Source: JAJFFW01 sp963922595 (GTDB lineage: Bacteria > Pseudomonadota > Alphaproteobacteria > Caulobacterales > Parvularculaceae). From it: a DNA stretch of 22,705 bases. The stretch is from positions 1 through 22,705 of the forward strand of contig CAWUIM010000053.1 of NCBI GenBank assembly GCA_963922595.1, given 5' to 3'. The notes below the pieces were generated by a model, which saw only the letters and a list, made by a program, of their open reading frames with translations, did not search any database and was not told the origin of the DNA. The position numbers and the translations under genes are program-made. The stretch's first letter is position 1; every line of letters begins with the position of its first letter. Positions 22,034 to 22,705 of the stretch are shown piece after piece.

Positions 22034-22705
22034 ATGAAAAATCTGATCGTACTCCGCGCCGTGTTCGTCGCGGCGCTCGCCTCTATCAGTCAGGCGGCCG
22101 CGGACCCAATCCGCCAAACCAGAGGCGACTTCGAAGACAAATTTCGCCAGCTTGAAGAGAGTTGGCGCTCGCCCAACATCTACCGGACGGCGGCGGGCGA
22201 GCCCGGCTTTGCCTATTGGCAACAACAGGCCGACTACGAGATCAAAGTCAGCCTCGATGAGAGTGCGCGGCGTCTGACGGCTTCTGAGCGTATCACTTAC
22301 AAGAACAATTCCCCGGATACGTTGCGGTATATCTGGCTGCAACTGGACCAAAACCGCTTCCGCAAAGACTCTCTTTCGGAACGCTCATCAAGCTTCGGCG
22401 GTATGGGACAACGCGGGCCCGGCGGCAGCGTTGGCGGCGACGGGGACCCCGCGCGTATCAGCTTCGGCGCATTGCGCCGTCATCAAGCCATGAAAGACCG
22501 GCCTCTAGGGTATGAGATCGGGGCCGTAAAAGACGCCTCGGGCGCCGACCTGCCCCATACGATCGTCGGCACACTGATGAGAATTGATTTGCCGAAGCCA
22601 TTAGGTCCGCGCCAATCGATCATATTCTCCATCGACTGGGCGAACAATATTCTGGAGGAGAATGCTGTCTCCGCGCGCGCTGGCTATGAAGCGTTCGACG
22701 ACGGC
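22034..22705 (+). CDS. Large M1-family-type zinc peptidase, 5' part (runs off window end)
   Basis: The first 224 residues are visible. A signal peptide (MKNLIVLRAVFVAALASISQA) precedes a region with SPNIYRTAAGEPGFAYWQQ at ~46-64 and DYEIKVSLDESARRLTASERITYKNNS at ~67-93, which resembles the N-terminal beta domain of M1 aminopeptidase-like proteins of about 600 residues or more in marine alphaproteobacteria. A Gly-rich insert (FGGMGQRGPGGSVGG) is at 121-135. The HExxH zinc motif would lie beyond the window, so the activity is not shown here. The ATG at 22034 follows GGGAA at a short distance, and the reading frame stays open to the last base. Confidence 0.8.
   Translation, partial: MKNLIVLRAVFVAALASISQAAADPIRQTRGDFEDKFRQLEESWRSPNIYRTAAGEPGFAYWQQQADYEIKVSLDESARRLTASERITYKNNSPDTLRYIWLQLDQNRFRKDSLSERSSSFGGMGQRGPGGSVGGDGDPARISFGALRRHQAMKDRPLGYEIGAVKDASGADLPHTIVGTLMRIDLPKPLGPRQSIIFSIDWANNILEENAVSARAGYEAFDDG

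Noticed and set aside
21965..22351. A minus-strand reading frame of 128 residues opposite the M1-type gene
   Set aside because: It lies opposite a signal peptide and conserved N-terminus of a peptidase and has no domain or ribosome binding site.

Overview
The window looks like a chromosomal segment of a GC-rich alphaproteobacterium, plausibly a marine Parvularculaceae/Hyphomonadaceae-type organism. This is inferred from the ruvX-pyrB-plsY-dprA block beside gatCA, the TonB-dependent receptor, and the many envelope hydrolases. No 16S or other phylogenetic marker is present, so the placement is tentative. I saw no tRNA, rRNA, insertion sequence, prophage or CRISPR array.

Positions 1-2606 (minus strand) hold a housekeeping operon: ruvX, pyrB, plsY and the 5' part of dprA, with a 4-base pyrB/plsY overlap. 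pyrC, often found between pyrB and plsY in related genomes, is absent. Divergent from it, on the plus strand, are an exported gluzincin-type metallopeptidase, then gatC, gatA, an alpha/beta hydrolase that overlaps gatA, and a 515-residue cysteine-free protein of unknown function with an N-terminal tandem repeat. gatB is not adjacent.

Positions 8302-10323 (minus) carry a TetR-family regulator followed by a cytochrome P450. A 383-base gene-free stretch with two clear inverted repeats lies upstream of the regulator.

Positions 10707-15420 (minus) form a complete vitamin B12 uptake unit. A cobalamin riboswitch precedes the outer-membrane receptor BtuB, a lipidated BtuF-like binding protein, the permease BtuC and the ATPase BtuD. 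The four genes are spaced or overlapped so tightly that they must be one operon. Divergent from the riboswitch is a heme-dependent oxidative N-demethylase-like (DUF3445) gene. It converges on a divergent PiT-like transporter; the two stop codons share one CTAG.

Positions 17882-20296 (plus) hold a compact three-gene unit: a small beta-rich protein, a DUF885-like metallopeptidase lipoprotein, and a PepSY two-TM membrane protein. It ends in a bidirectional terminator shared with an opposing small, acidic, exported protein. Alanine dehydrogenase (minus) and the 5' part of a large M1-type peptidase (plus) close the window. Three separate zinc-peptidase-like exported proteins in 22.7 kb suggest a protein- or peptide-degrading lifestyle, for which alanine dehydrogenase and B12 salvage would be natural companions; this last link is inference.
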